Below the pieces are notes generated by a model that was not told the origin of the DNA, ran no database searches, and saw nothing but the letters and a program-made list of their open reading frames with translations. Of a stretch of 64,000 bases of DNA, positions 17,236-25,447 are shown piece after piece. Within the stretch, counting starts at the first letter, position 1. Each line of letters opens with the position of its first letter. The stretch is from CBDFKU01 sp965248975 (GTDB lineage: Bacteria; Chloroflexota; Dehalococcoidia; Lucifugimonadales; JAGWBF01): contig CBDFKU010000015.1 of assembly GCA_965248975.1 (NCBI GenBank), positions 1 through 64,000 on the forward strand, in the 5' to 3' direction. The position numbers were made by a program, and so were the translations under genes.

Positions 17236-17425
17236 TAAACCGAGGTGAAACCAGCAAAGTCACAATAGGCATCGCGGAACTCGTCATTCCGGCGGAAGCC
17301 GGAATCCATGGCCAGGACTGGACACCGGCTTTCGCCGGTGTGACGGGAATCCTAATCCAACGCTAGGGTGGATCCTGTAAAGTCACCATAGCCATCCATG
17401 TAGATTCCGCTTTGGCTTTAGTTTA
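17236..17425 (+). repeat. MITE-like repeat, copy A
   Basis: This ~190-bp non-coding repeat is shared, inverted, with 45383-45577. It contains two internal palindromes (ATTCCGGCGGAAGCCGGAAT and ACCGGCTTTCGCCGGT) and shared blocks GACGGGAATCCTAATCCAA and GCCATCCATGTAGATTC. The right end CTTTGGCTTTAGTTTA is inverted relative to the left end of copy B. Copy A's own left end has lost several bases (TAAAC-CGAGGTGAA). A frame at 17154-17366 runs through it but is not a gene. Confidence 0.75.
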
Positions 17426-17556
17426 GGCCCTTTTGCCCAGGCACGATGGGACCGGAACTCATTTCCTCAAGGCGAGCGTGTATTAGACTTCTCTCAGCAG
17501 CACTGTGGAAGGAAGGGAATCATGAAGTCAGCCGTGGCACCGCATGGTGATGTCTT

Positions 17557-18336
17557 ATGAAACGGGTACATCTCTTCGAACTGGAAGACCAGACCTGGTT
17601 ACCTGCATCTATTCGCGATGCGGGCACGGATGTCCTCCGTTCAATGACCGAAGTCGGGAACATATACCGGTCCATCGTTCCCAAACTGAAGGATGCCCTG
17701 GTAAAAACGGGGAGCCAGGAGGTCCTCGACCTTTGCTCAGGCGGCGGAGGGCCCGCTCTCCGAGTACGTGAAGCGCTGGTCAAAGCAGGCTGCCCCGTGA
17801 CGATGACCCTTAGCGACAAGTTCCCGAACCGGGCGGCCTTCGAGTACTTGCGGAAGCGTTCGGGCGGAGGCGTGGATTTCGTCGATCAGCCGGTGGACGC
17901 GGCGCAGGTGCCCTCACACCTGTCCGGGTTCAGGACTCTCTTTTCTTCTTTCCATCACTTCCCACCGGAGGCGGCCCGGAGCGTCCTGCTGGACGCGGTG
18001 CGCCAACGACGCCCCATCGGGATTTTCGACCTGACCGCAAGAAGGCCTCCTCCGGTCGGAATGATGCTGTTGGCGAATCCTGTGGCCCATCTGCTGACAA
18101 CGCCCTTCATCCGGCCCTTCCGCTGGAGTCGCCTCTTCTGGACTTACGTCGTCCCCCTTGTTCCTCTCTACGTCGCGTGGGACGGGTTCGCATCGGGGTT
18201 GCGGCTGTACTCCACTCAAGAGCTACAGGAACTGGTGGACGGGCTACATCCCCATGGCAGTGACTACGTATGGGAGATCGGGCGGGAAGCTTTTCCGCAC
18301 TCGATCACCTATCTCATAGGCTATCCGAAAGCGTAG
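17557..18336 (+). CDS. Class I SAM-dependent methyltransferase
   Basis: This 259-aa protein has an SAM-binding motif I, VLDLCSGGGGPALRV (about residues 55-70), and an acidic strand-2 end TLSDKFPNRAA. A motif IV-like segment is SGFRTLFSSFHHFPPEAA. Its hydrophobic C-terminal half (PVGMMLLANPVAHLLTTPFI, YVVPLVPLYVAW) suggests membrane association or a lipid substrate. ATG 17557 is the only sensible start. It stands alone between the MITE copy and the DinB gene. The substrate is unknown. Confidence 0.7.
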   Translation: MKRVHLFELEDQTWLPASIRDAGTDVLRSMTEVGNIYRSIVPKLKDALVKTGSQEVLDLCSGGGGPALRVREALVKAGCPVTMTLSDKFPNRAAFEYLRKRSGGGVDFVDQPVDAAQVPSHLSGFRTLFSSFHHFPPEAARSVLLDAVRQRRPIGIFDLTARRPPPVGMMLLANPVAHLLTTPFIRPFRWSRLFWTYVVPLVPLYVAWDGFASGLRLYSTQELQELVDGLHPHGSDYVWEIGREAFPHSITYLIGYPKA

Positions 18337-18485
18337 ATCAAAGATCATTGGCGAGTGCCACGGCGGTGATCAGGTGATACACACGTTTAGGTATCAAGAG
18401 CCGAACAGAGGCGGGCATCGCACACGCCAGCGGAGCCGCTGCCCAAAAGCCAATTCACCGCTCGCAGTCGGGGACGTACTACCCG

Positions 18486-19004
18486 CTATTTGTTGAGACC
18501 TCGCTGCAGGCCCCTGAGGTAACGGATATGGCCCACGTGCTGCCCGATCTCCGATAGCAGGTGGCTGAACATGCGGCCGACGGGCGCTCCTTCGAAGGAA
18601 GACTGCTCGATGACCAGGGGCCGGTCCAGGGCCTCAGCGGTTAGACTATCCAGGTAGTCCATGGTGTTCCTGCGAACGGCGCGGTAGTACTGCATCAGCT
18701 CTTCAACCGGCGGCGTCGGGAACTGGGCCAGTCTCGCCTCGTCGTAGACGTGGCCGGTTTCGTCGGTCGGGATTCCCCACTTGGTGGGCCAGCCGTCTCG
18801 TTCAAAGAGCTCCTCGACTCCCTGGGCGCGGCCCTGAACCCATACATCTTCGGCGCGGGTCACGTGCCAGAGGGTGAAGCCTATGGAGTTGGCCCAATCC
18901 GCCGGCCTCCAGGAAAGCTCCTCGGCTGTCAGTCCTTCCAGGGCGCTCTCCTGGTCCCTTTCCATCTCCTCCAGGGTGTCCACTATCAGTCTCTTCGCGT
19001 CCAT
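18486..19004 (-). CDS. DinB-family metal-binding protein
   Basis: This 172-aa protein has the DinB/YfiT four-helix-bundle pattern. The likely metal-binding His residues are in LWHVTRAED (about residue 46) and IGQHVGHIRYLRGL near the C-terminus, where HVGH supplies the usual third-helix histidine. An N-terminal amphipathic helix (LIVDTLEEMERDQESALEGL) and SWRPAD before the first His are typical. Many such proteins are thiol-dependent S-transferases (bacillithiol or mycothiol) but the substrate cannot be told here. It is divergent from the aldo/keto reductase gene. Confidence 0.75.
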   Translation of the reverse strand: MDAKRLIVDTLEEMERDQESALEGLTAEELSWRPADWANSIGFTLWHVTRAEDVWVQGRAQGVEELFERDGWPTKWGIPTDETGHVYDEARLAQFPTPPVEELMQYYRAVRRNTMDYLDSLTAEALDRPLVIEQSSFEGAPVGRMFSHLLSEIGQHVGHIRYLRGLQRGLNK

Positions 19005-19105
19005 TACGTCTCCTGACCTAAAATAGAGTTTCCTACGATTCTACCAGGTCTAGTCTGGTGCGTGCCGCCTTTCGCGCCAGCGAGGCACTCCGTCGTGCGT
19101 CTTCG

Positions 19106-19134
19106 TTGACAATAAAGACCAACCCTCATAGAAT
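19106..19134 (+). promoter_or_regulatory. Sigma-70-type promoter of the aldo/keto reductase gene
   Basis: TTGACA at 19106-19111 and TAGAAT at 19129-19134 are separated by 17 bases, leaving a leader of about 30 bases to the ATG at 19173. Confidence 0.65.
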
Positions 19135-19172
19135 CGACCCCGGCCAAAGGGATTCAGAGAGGATGATAGTCT

Positions 19173-19985
19173 ATGCTGACTCGTATGCTTGCCGGCCTCG
19201 AAGTCAATGCCGTCGGTTTGGGCACAGCCGGATCCTTCGAGATCGCCTCTTCGTGGGAGATCCCGCTCAGGCAGCAGGTCATCGACAACAGTCTGGCCTG
19301 CGACGCCAACTTCATCGATACCTCGCCCATGTATGGGGAGAGTGAAAGGGTGGTGGGCTTGGCCATCCATGGCAAGCGAGACAAGTTCCATCTGGCGACG
19401 AAGGTATGGTGCCGCGGCGCAGACACCGGAAGGGCGCAGATCGCCAACTCCTTCCGGCTGCTGCAGACCGATTACATCGAGGTACTCCAGATCCACAACC
19501 TGGTGGACTGGCAGACCCATCTCCCTGAGCTGGAGCGTCTCAAGGCCGATGGTAAGATCTGCCTTGTCGGAATCACCCACTACTCCCCCTCCACCTTTCC
19601 AGAGTTGATGGCCATAATGAAGACCGGACGTATAGACGCGGTCCAGGTGCCCTACAACGTCCTGGAGAGGCGCTGTGAGGAATCTCTCCTGCCGTTGGCG
19701 GCTGAGATGGGGATCGGTGTGATCGTCATGGAGCCCCTGGGGTCCGGAAGCCTGGTGAAGCGCTTGCGGGGAGAACCCGACCTTTCTCCTTTGCGAGAAC
19801 ACGGTATAGACACCTGGGCCCAGGCATTGCTGGCCTGGGTCCTGGCCGACCCACGGGTCAGTGTGGTGATTCCCGCGACATCCAGGCCCGAGCGGGCGTT
19901 CGAGAACGCCCATGTGGGTTCCCTTTCGCCTTTGCCTGCTGATGTGAGAGATCACGTTTCTTCAGAAGCCAAGCGCTGCTGCTAG
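19173..19985 (+). CDS. Aldo/keto reductase
   Basis: This 270-aa TIM-barrel oxidoreductase has the AKR catalytic residues Asp49 and Tyr54 (FIDTSPMYGESE), Lys77 (LATKVW) and His near 108 (LQIHNLVD). The NADPH-binding end is VVIPATSRPERAFENA. It is slightly shorter than typical AKRs (about 300 aa). It is expected to reduce aldehydes or ketones with NADPH in the cytoplasm. It is monocistronic with its own promoter. The substrate is unknown. Confidence 0.88.
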   Translation: MLTRMLAGLEVNAVGLGTAGSFEIASSWEIPLRQQVIDNSLACDANFIDTSPMYGESERVVGLAIHGKRDKFHLATKVWCRGADTGRAQIANSFRLLQTDYIEVLQIHNLVDWQTHLPELERLKADGKICLVGITHYSPSTFPELMAIMKTGRIDAVQVPYNVLERRCEESLLPLAAEMGIGVIVMEPLGSGSLVKRLRGEPDLSPLREHGIDTWAQALLAWVLADPRVSVVIPATSRPERAFENAHVGSLSPLPADVRDHVSSEAKRCC

Positions 19986-20199
19986 CGCCAAGATAGTCTT
20001 CCCTCAGCATCGAGTCCTCATAGCCTCACCGTGGCCTTCCCCGACGGCGTCTAGCCCCGCGACCTACCCCAAAACAGGGCAATCACACCGTGCTTTGGAG
20101 GGTGACAGCACTCTGCCCTGCCTCAGACATAACGCGAGATAATCGTTGATATGGCGCCCGGAGGATGTTTGATCTGAGCGCGGCAAGGAGGTGACGGGA

Positions 20200-20403
20200 A
20201 TGGGAAAGGTATCCATCGAAACAGCATGCCGCCCCGAACCGATGTCGATTTCAAGGCTTGAGCAACTGGAGAACTTGATGTCCCTTCGAGACAGTGGTGA
20301 CATCACCCCGACCGAATTCGAGGCCGAGAAACGTTGCATATTCGTGGGTTCCATGACACCATCTCGTGTCCGCCGGCTGGGCTTGCTGCCCGATAAGTTC
20401 TAA
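20200..20403 (+). CDS. Small SHOCT-like protein
   Basis: This 67-aa protein starts at ATG 20200, seven bases after AAGGAGGT; a GTG at 20191 lies within the ribosome-binding site and is less likely. Residues 20-50 (LEQLENLMSLRDSGDITPTE) match the short SHOCT motif, a C-terminal oligomerisation helix pair often found on membrane or phage-related proteins. No other domain is present. The function is unknown. Confidence 0.6.
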   Translation: MGKVSIETACRPEPMSISRLEQLENLMSLRDSGDITPTEFEAEKRCIFVGSMTPSRVRRLGLLPDKF

Positions 20404-20436
20404 CGAGGCCTTCGCCCGGTGGAGCAGGCCGCTTCG

Positions 20437-20466
20437 TTGACCTCCCAATAGGCCCTGGGGTACACT
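20437..20466 (+). promoter_or_regulatory. Promoter of the gatC-like/amidase pair
   Basis: TTGACC at 20437-20442 and TACACT at 20461-20466 are 18 bases apart, just downstream of the SHOCT gene and about 30 bases before the GatC-like start. Confidence 0.5.
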
Positions 20467-20499
20467 CCCATCGCCACATGTGCGACGGGAGGTAAAGCC

Positions 20500-20694
20500 A
20501 TGGCCTTCTCCAACGAGGCCCTCAAAGAGATAATCCGCGAGCTCCAGGGGCTTGAGCTTTCCGACGAAGAGCTGGACCTGATACGACCTGCGCTGGACGC
20601 ATACATCGGTGAGATCGAGCGGCTGCAGGAGCTCGACCTCACCGATGTGATGTCAGCCCGCCTGTTGAGAGCACAGGAAGGGGGACAGGGCTGA
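20500..20694 (+). CDS. GatC-like small protein
   Basis: This 64-aa protein starts at ATG 20500 behind GGGAGG. It has a helical layout (LKEIIRELQGLELSDEELDL, IRPALDAYIGEIERLQELDL) resembling a short GatC, the subunit that stabilises GatA in the glutamyl-tRNA(Gln) amidotransferase. It is shorter than typical GatC (about 95 aa). Its stop overlaps the amidase start (TGATG), so the pair is coupled. With no gatB nearby it may serve a stand-alone amidase complex rather than tRNA amidation. Confidence 0.6.
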   Translation: MAFSNEALKEIIRELQGLELSDEELDLIRPALDAYIGEIERLQELDLTDVMSARLLRAQEGGQG

Positions 20695-22130
20695 TGGCGG
20701 ACATAGAGCTGTCAAGGCTGAGCATCTCGGAACTGGCGCCCCGGATCAAGGCCAGGGAGGTCTCGCCGGTGGAGGTGATGGAGGCGACCCTGGCCCTGGT
20801 GGACCGGCTTCAGCCGGTACTGAACTCCTTCATCACGGTCATGAGTGACCGGGCGATGGTGGCGGCCAAGGAGCAGGAGACCGCTCTCGCCAGAGGAGAG
20901 TACCTGGGACCACTGCAGGGCATCCCCGTGGGCATAAAGGACAACATCAAAGTGGCTGGGGTCCTCGCCACCCTGGGCTCGAAAGTGTTCGCCGACTACG
21001 TCGCCGACGAGGACGCTCAGGCGGTTACCCTGTGCAAGAAGGCTGGGGCCATAATCCTGGGCAAGGAGAACCTGGAGGAGTTCGCCGCGGGGGCCACCTC
21101 CAACAATCCCCACTACGGGGCGGTGCACAATCCCTGGAGCCTGGACCACGTGCCCGGAGGCTCCAGCGGGGGCGGCGGGGCCAACGTGGCCAGCTACGTT
21201 ACCTTCGCCTCGCTGGGCACCGACATTGGCGGATCCGTGCGGCTCCCCGGTAGCTTCTGCGGAGTGGTCGGCCTGAAGCAGACCTTCGGCAGGGTGAGCC
21301 AGAGGGGGCTTCTGGGGACGAGCTTCAACGGGGACAACATCGGACCCCTGACCCGTTCTGTGCGGGACAGCGCTCTGGTCCTCCAGGCCATCGCCGGCTA
21401 CGACCCCTTGGATCCCAGCACGGTGCCCGTCCCGGTGCCCGACTACACCGCATCCCTGGACAAGGGCCTGGCCGGTCTCAGGATGGGAATACCGGTCGAC
21501 TACTACTTCGACGCCATCGAGCCGGAGGTGGAGGAAGCGGTCCGCCGGGCTATCGCCGCTCTGGAGGAGCTGGGTGCCAAGCCGAAGGAGGTGAGGCTCC
21601 CGATGATGAAGTATCTGGGCGCCGCCCGCATCGCCTCCATGGTGGACACCGTTGTGACCAACGAGCCCTACATCAGAGACCGGCGCCAGGACTACAGCCC
21701 GGAGCTACTCTACCGCACCCTGGCTGCCCAGTTCGTCCTCGGGAGGGACTACTCCAAGGGGCTGAAGGTGCAGAGGCTGATCAAGGAAGAGTACGCCGAG
21801 GTTCTTCAGGAGGTGGACTTCCTGGTGACGCCCACGTCGCCCATAGCAGGCCTACGCATAGATGCCAAATCATTCACCGTTTCCGGCCAGGAGTATCCCG
21901 GAGGAATCCCCGGGTCGGGCCTCATCTCCAGGACCAGCGCTCCCTTCAACATAACCGGCCTCCCCACCATTTCCATCCCATGCGGCTTCAACCAGGCGGG
22001 GCTGCCCGTCGGCCTCCAGATCACCACCCGTCCCTTTGAGGAAGAGATGATGTTTCAGATAGCCCACGCTTACGAGGCCGTCTCGCCCAGCAAGGGCCGC
22101 CGGCCGCCGGTCGGAGGTTTCGGAACATGA
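20694..22130 (+). CDS. Amidase-signature hydrolase (GatA-like)
   Basis: This 478-aa enzyme has the amidase-signature Ser-Ser-Lys triad: Lys82 in GIPVGIKDN, cis-Ser157 in PGGSSGGGGA and nucleophile Ser181 in GTDIGGSVRLP. It hydrolyses amide bonds through an acyl-enzyme. The paired GatC-like gene suggests either a GatA role or an amidase needing a small chaperone. Features of true GatA glutaminases could not be verified by eye, so the tRNA role is open. Near the end, TGLPTISIPCGF is the usual C-terminal motif. No disruption is seen. Confidence 0.85.
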   Translation: MADIELSRLSISELAPRIKAREVSPVEVMEATLALVDRLQPVLNSFITVMSDRAMVAAKEQETALARGEYLGPLQGIPVGIKDNIKVAGVLATLGSKVFADYVADEDAQAVTLCKKAGAIILGKENLEEFAAGATSNNPHYGAVHNPWSLDHVPGGSSGGGGANVASYVTFASLGTDIGGSVRLPGSFCGVVGLKQTFGRVSQRGLLGTSFNGDNIGPLTRSVRDSALVLQAIAGYDPLDPSTVPVPVPDYTASLDKGLAGLRMGIPVDYYFDAIEPEVEEAVRRAIAALEELGAKPKEVRLPMMKYLGAARIASMVDTVVTNEPYIRDRRQDYSPELLYRTLAAQFVLGRDYSKGLKVQRLIKEEYAEVLQEVDFLVTPTSPIAGLRIDAKSFTVSGQEYPGGIPGSGLISRTSAPFNITGLPTISIPCGFNQAGLPVGLQITTRPFEEEMMFQIAHAYEAVSPSKGRRPPVGGFGT

Positions 22131-22258
22131 GCCGGACACTCTGGCTCAAGGACCCCCTACACTATTTCCTCCGTGTCACCGATGGAGCAAACAAAACGGT
22201 GGGTATACCGGATGCCCACTTTCCGGGCTCCACCTGGACCTGCAAGTAGGAGGACGGA

Positions 22259-23359
22259 ATGACGGACTCAACCGGGCGGTCCGAGCTTATACCCCTGTCC
22301 GAGGAACCCCTCTGCCGTGAGTCGTCCCTGACGTCTCTCCGCACTCGGATTACCCCGACAGAAAGTTTCTACGTTCGCAACCACTTCCCCGAGACACCTG
22401 ACCTGAAGGTCCCGGACTGGCACCTGGAGGTCAACGGAGAAGTCCACAGTCCGGTAAGCCTCAGCTTCGACGATATCCTAGCTCTACCCAGCACAGAGAT
22501 CGCCATGACGATGGAGTGCGCCGGCAACAGTCGGGCCTACGTAACCCCCCCAGCCGAGGGCTTGCGCTTTACTCATGGGGCCATAAGCACCGCTCGATGG
22601 AAGGGAGTGCCTCTCGCCCATCTGCTCTTGGACGTGGCCGGGCTGAAAAGCAGCGCCCGAGAAATCGTGTTCAAGGGGGCAGACCATGGGGAGGAAGAGG
22701 AAGAGGGAGTCTCCTTCGAGCTGGACTACAGACGGAGCCTGCCCCTGGACAAAGCCCTTTACCCCGACACGATTCTAGCCTATGAAATGAACGGCGAAAA
22801 CCTGTTGCCGGTCCACGGATACCCATTACGGTTGATCGTCCCGGGGTGGTATGGGATGGCGTCGGTGAAGTGGCTGGTAAACATCGAGGCTTCGGAGGGG
22901 GCCTTCGAGGGCTTCTTTCAGAAGCGCCGTTACGTGGTCATCAACGAGGGTCTGGAAAACTCCCTAGACCGGGAGCCTGTGACTGTTTTGAAAGTCAAGT
23001 CCCTCATCACGGCGCCCAGGCATGGCGAGGTCATCCCCCGAGGCCCCTTCACCATCAGGGGCCTAGCCTGGTCCGGTACCGGAGAGGTTACAAAGGTGGA
23101 GGTGAGCACCGAAGGGGGGCGTAGCTGGCAGGAAGCCAGGTTGCTGGAGGAGCCCATTTCTCATGCTTGGCGCCTGTGGGAAGCCGACTGGGACGCTGCC
23201 GAGACCGGCCACTATATCTTCATGGCGCGGGCGTTCGATTCTTCGGGTGACAGCCAGCCGACCAGCGTCGCATGGAACTTTCGGGGCTACGCCAACAACT
23301 CCATACACACGATAGCCGTCGAAGTCCCCCACCAACGGGCGGCCTCCGCCGGCCCGTAG
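22259..23359 (+). CDS. Sulfite-oxidase-family molybdopterin oxidoreductase
   Basis: This 366-aa protein has the oxidoreductase molybdopterin-binding domain, with Mo-ligating Cys87 in MTMECAGNSR. It also has HGYPLRLIVPGWYGMASVKW (cofactor and substrate pocket) and a C-terminal Mo-co dimerisation domain (about residues 240-350, FTIRGLAWSGTGEVTKVEVS). No Tat signal and no heme domain are seen, so it may be cytoplasmic. Electron acceptor and substrate are unknown; sulfite is only one possibility in this family. The start is ATG 22259 after GGAGG. It has no obvious operon partner. Confidence 0.85.
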   Translation: MTDSTGRSELIPLSEEPLCRESSLTSLRTRITPTESFYVRNHFPETPDLKVPDWHLEVNGEVHSPVSLSFDDILALPSTEIAMTMECAGNSRAYVTPPAEGLRFTHGAISTARWKGVPLAHLLLDVAGLKSSAREIVFKGADHGEEEEEGVSFELDYRRSLPLDKALYPDTILAYEMNGENLLPVHGYPLRLIVPGWYGMASVKWLVNIEASEGAFEGFFQKRRYVVINEGLENSLDREPVTVLKVKSLITAPRHGEVIPRGPFTIRGLAWSGTGEVTKVEVSTEGGRSWQEARLLEEPISHAWRLWEADWDAAETGHYIFMARAFDSSGDSQPTSVAWNFRGYANNSIHTIAVEVPHQRAASAGP

Positions 23360-23540
23360 CAGCCTCAAACCTCTTTCAAGCCCTTCACACCCTACATTCT
23401 CACGATCCAGACAGTCTAATATAGCTAGAAAAGCGCCCAGAAACACGGCCGCCGCCGTGCGACGGGCGTTGACGCCTGCTGAATACTCTTCGGTCCGGAC
23501 TGATTGATTAGGGCCGCACTGCAGCTCGCCAGGGGGAAGC

Positions 23541-24926
23541 TTGAATAGTCGGACTGCCGAACTGAAGGACCTGGACAAGACCCACGAGGAACTTATGGAC
23601 GAGCTCTTCCAGATGCGGCAACGGGTGGCGCAACTGGAGGCCGCCGCCGCTCGGCGAGCCCAAGACGAGGAGGCCCTTAGGGAAAGCCTGGAGAGGTACA
23701 AAAGGATATTCGAGTCGGCTCCACTCCCCATGTTTGAAGAGGACTACTCCAAACTTATGTCGGTTTTGACCGGCTTGAGGGCTCAGGGGGTCACCGATAT
23801 CCGGGGATATTTCGACGAGCATCCCGAGTTTCTCCGCCAAACCATCGAGCTAATAATGGTCCGAGACGCCAACGCCGCCATGGTAAATACCTTCGGCGTC
23901 GAGAGTAAAGAGGCGCTGCTGGGACCCCTGCGGATAATCTTCGAAACTGAGACGTTGGATGACGTCTTCAAGGATCTTGTGGTCGCCCTGATCGAAGGAA
24001 AGACGTATTTCGAATGTGAAACCGTCGGTCGTACTCTGGATGGACGCCGATATAACTCGCTGCTGAGCCTGGCGGTGCTTTCAAAGAGCGCTTGCCTCGA
24101 CAGTGTCCTGGTCACCACGATGGACATCACCAAGCTAAAGCAGACCGAAGAGGCCTTGAAACAATACAGCGATGACCTGGCCCGGTCGAATACAGAGCTG
24201 GAGCAGTTCGCCTACGTGGCTTCCCACGATCTGCAGGAGCCGCTGCGCAAGATCCAAGCTTTCGGCGATCGCCTGGAGGCGACCAACGGCGATGCCCTCA
24301 GTGAACGTGGCCTGGACTACCTGAGGAGGATGAAGGACTCCGCCTCTCGCATGCAAAACTTGATTTCCGACATGTTGACACTGTCGCGTGTCACCACCAA
24401 GGGGCAGCCCTTCGTGGTGGTGGAACTGGGCAACGTAGTCCGGGAAGTACAATCCGATCTTGAGGTGCGAATCGAGAAGGAAGGCGCTACACTGGATATC
24501 GGGGACCTGCCGGCCATCGAGGCCGATCCGACCCAAATGCACCAGCTGTTCCTGAACCTCATCGGTAACGCCGTCAAATTTCGGCGCGAGGACGTGGCTC
24601 CGGTGGTCAAGGTGAGAAGCGAGCTCTTGACCGAGGAACCAAGCCTTCAGGCCGGAGGCCGGTGGTCCCAGCGGATCTGCCGGATCACCATACAGGACAA
24701 CGGCATCGGGTTCGACCAGAAGCATGCCGAACGCATCTTCACGATTTTCCAGCGCCTCCACGGACGCGAAGAATACGAGGGGACCGGCATCGGTTTGGCC
24801 ATCTGCGACAAGATCGTCCAGCGACACAGTGGGACGATCACGGCGGAGGGTACGTCCGGGCAGGGAGCTTCGTTTACCATTACCCTTCCGACGAAACAAG
24901 CTGATGGAGAAGGTTCTGATGAGTAA
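23541..24926 (+). CDS. PAS-domain sensor histidine kinase
   Basis: This 461-aa kinase starts at TTG 23541 behind AGGGGGAAG. A coiled coil (residues 5-50) and a PAS-like sensor region (50-200) precede the HisKA domain with phospho-acceptor His229 (YVASHDLQEPLRKI). The HATPase has N-box NLIGNAVKF, G1 DNGIGFD, F-box and G2 GTGIGLAICD. No membrane segment is seen, so it senses a cytoplasmic or light/redox signal. The H-box is of the bacteriophytochrome-like type. It overlaps the response regulator gene by 8 bases, so they are co-translated partners. Confidence 0.88.
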   Translation: MNSRTAELKDLDKTHEELMDELFQMRQRVAQLEAAAARRAQDEEALRESLERYKRIFESAPLPMFEEDYSKLMSVLTGLRAQGVTDIRGYFDEHPEFLRQTIELIMVRDANAAMVNTFGVESKEALLGPLRIIFETETLDDVFKDLVVALIEGKTYFECETVGRTLDGRRYNSLLSLAVLSKSACLDSVLVTTMDITKLKQTEEALKQYSDDLARSNTELEQFAYVASHDLQEPLRKIQAFGDRLEATNGDALSERGLDYLRRMKDSASRMQNLISDMLTLSRVTTKGQPFVVVELGNVVREVQSDLEVRIEKEGATLDIGDLPAIEADPTQMHQLFLNLIGNAVKFRREDVAPVVKVRSELLTEEPSLQAGGRWSQRICRITIQDNGIGFDQKHAERIFTIFQRLHGREEYEGTGIGLAICDKIVQRHSGTITAEGTSGQGASFTITLPTKQADGEGSDE

Positions 24927-25365
24927 TCGCTCTGAAGCCGTCACCGTCCTTATAGCCGAGGACGACCCGGAGGACCGCATGCTGGTGAGAGAAGCCTGGG
25001 AAGAGAGCCAGATGGTCAATGAGCTCCGTTTCGTCCAAGATGGCGAGGAGCTGTTGGAATACCTGAACCGATCTGGTCCTTACGCAAGCCCGGCGGAGGC
25101 GCCGCGCCCAGGCCTTATCCTCCTCGATCTGAATATGCCCAAGAAGGACGGCCGCGACGCCCTTAACGAGATCAAGTCGGACCCCCGCCTCCGGCAGATT
25201 CCCATCATCGTGCTGACCTCCTCCAAAGCCGAGGAAGATATAGTCCGAACCTACGACCTTGGGGTCAACTCGTACATCACCAAGCCGGTGACCTTCGACC
25301 AACTGGTGGAGACATTGAAGACCCTAGGGAAGTATTGGATCGAAATCGTAGAGCTGCCGGCATAA
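24919..25365 (+). CDS. Single-domain response regulator (Rcp1-like)
   Basis: This 148-aa receiver has acidic pocket Asp15/Asp16, phosphorylated Asp70 (ILLDLNMP), Thr100 (IVLTSS) and Lys122 (ITKPV). The insertion before the phospho-Asp (about residues 50-65) is typical of Rcp1 regulators that pair with phytochrome-like kinases. It has no output domain. The start is ATG 24919 behind GAGAAGG, overlapping the kinase stop; another in-frame ATG is at 24904. It probably relays phosphate from the kinase to another protein. Confidence 0.88.
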   Translation: MSNRSEAVTVLIAEDDPEDRMLVREAWEESQMVNELRFVQDGEELLEYLNRSGPYASPAEAPRPGLILLDLNMPKKDGRDALNEIKSDPRLRQIPIIVLTSSKAEEDIVRTYDLGVNSYITKPVTFDQLVETLKTLGKYWIEIVELPA

Positions 25366-25447
25366 GACCCAAGAGTGGTCTATCCAGGGAACAGGTGCCC
25401 TAGCAGCAACCAGTCTGACCCCAATGCTGAGCTAGAAGGGGTAAGAG

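Noticed and set aside
17154..17366. 70-codon frame after the LuxR fragment
   Set aside because: Most of it is the MITE-like repeat, which recurs inverted at 45.4 kb in a non-coding context.
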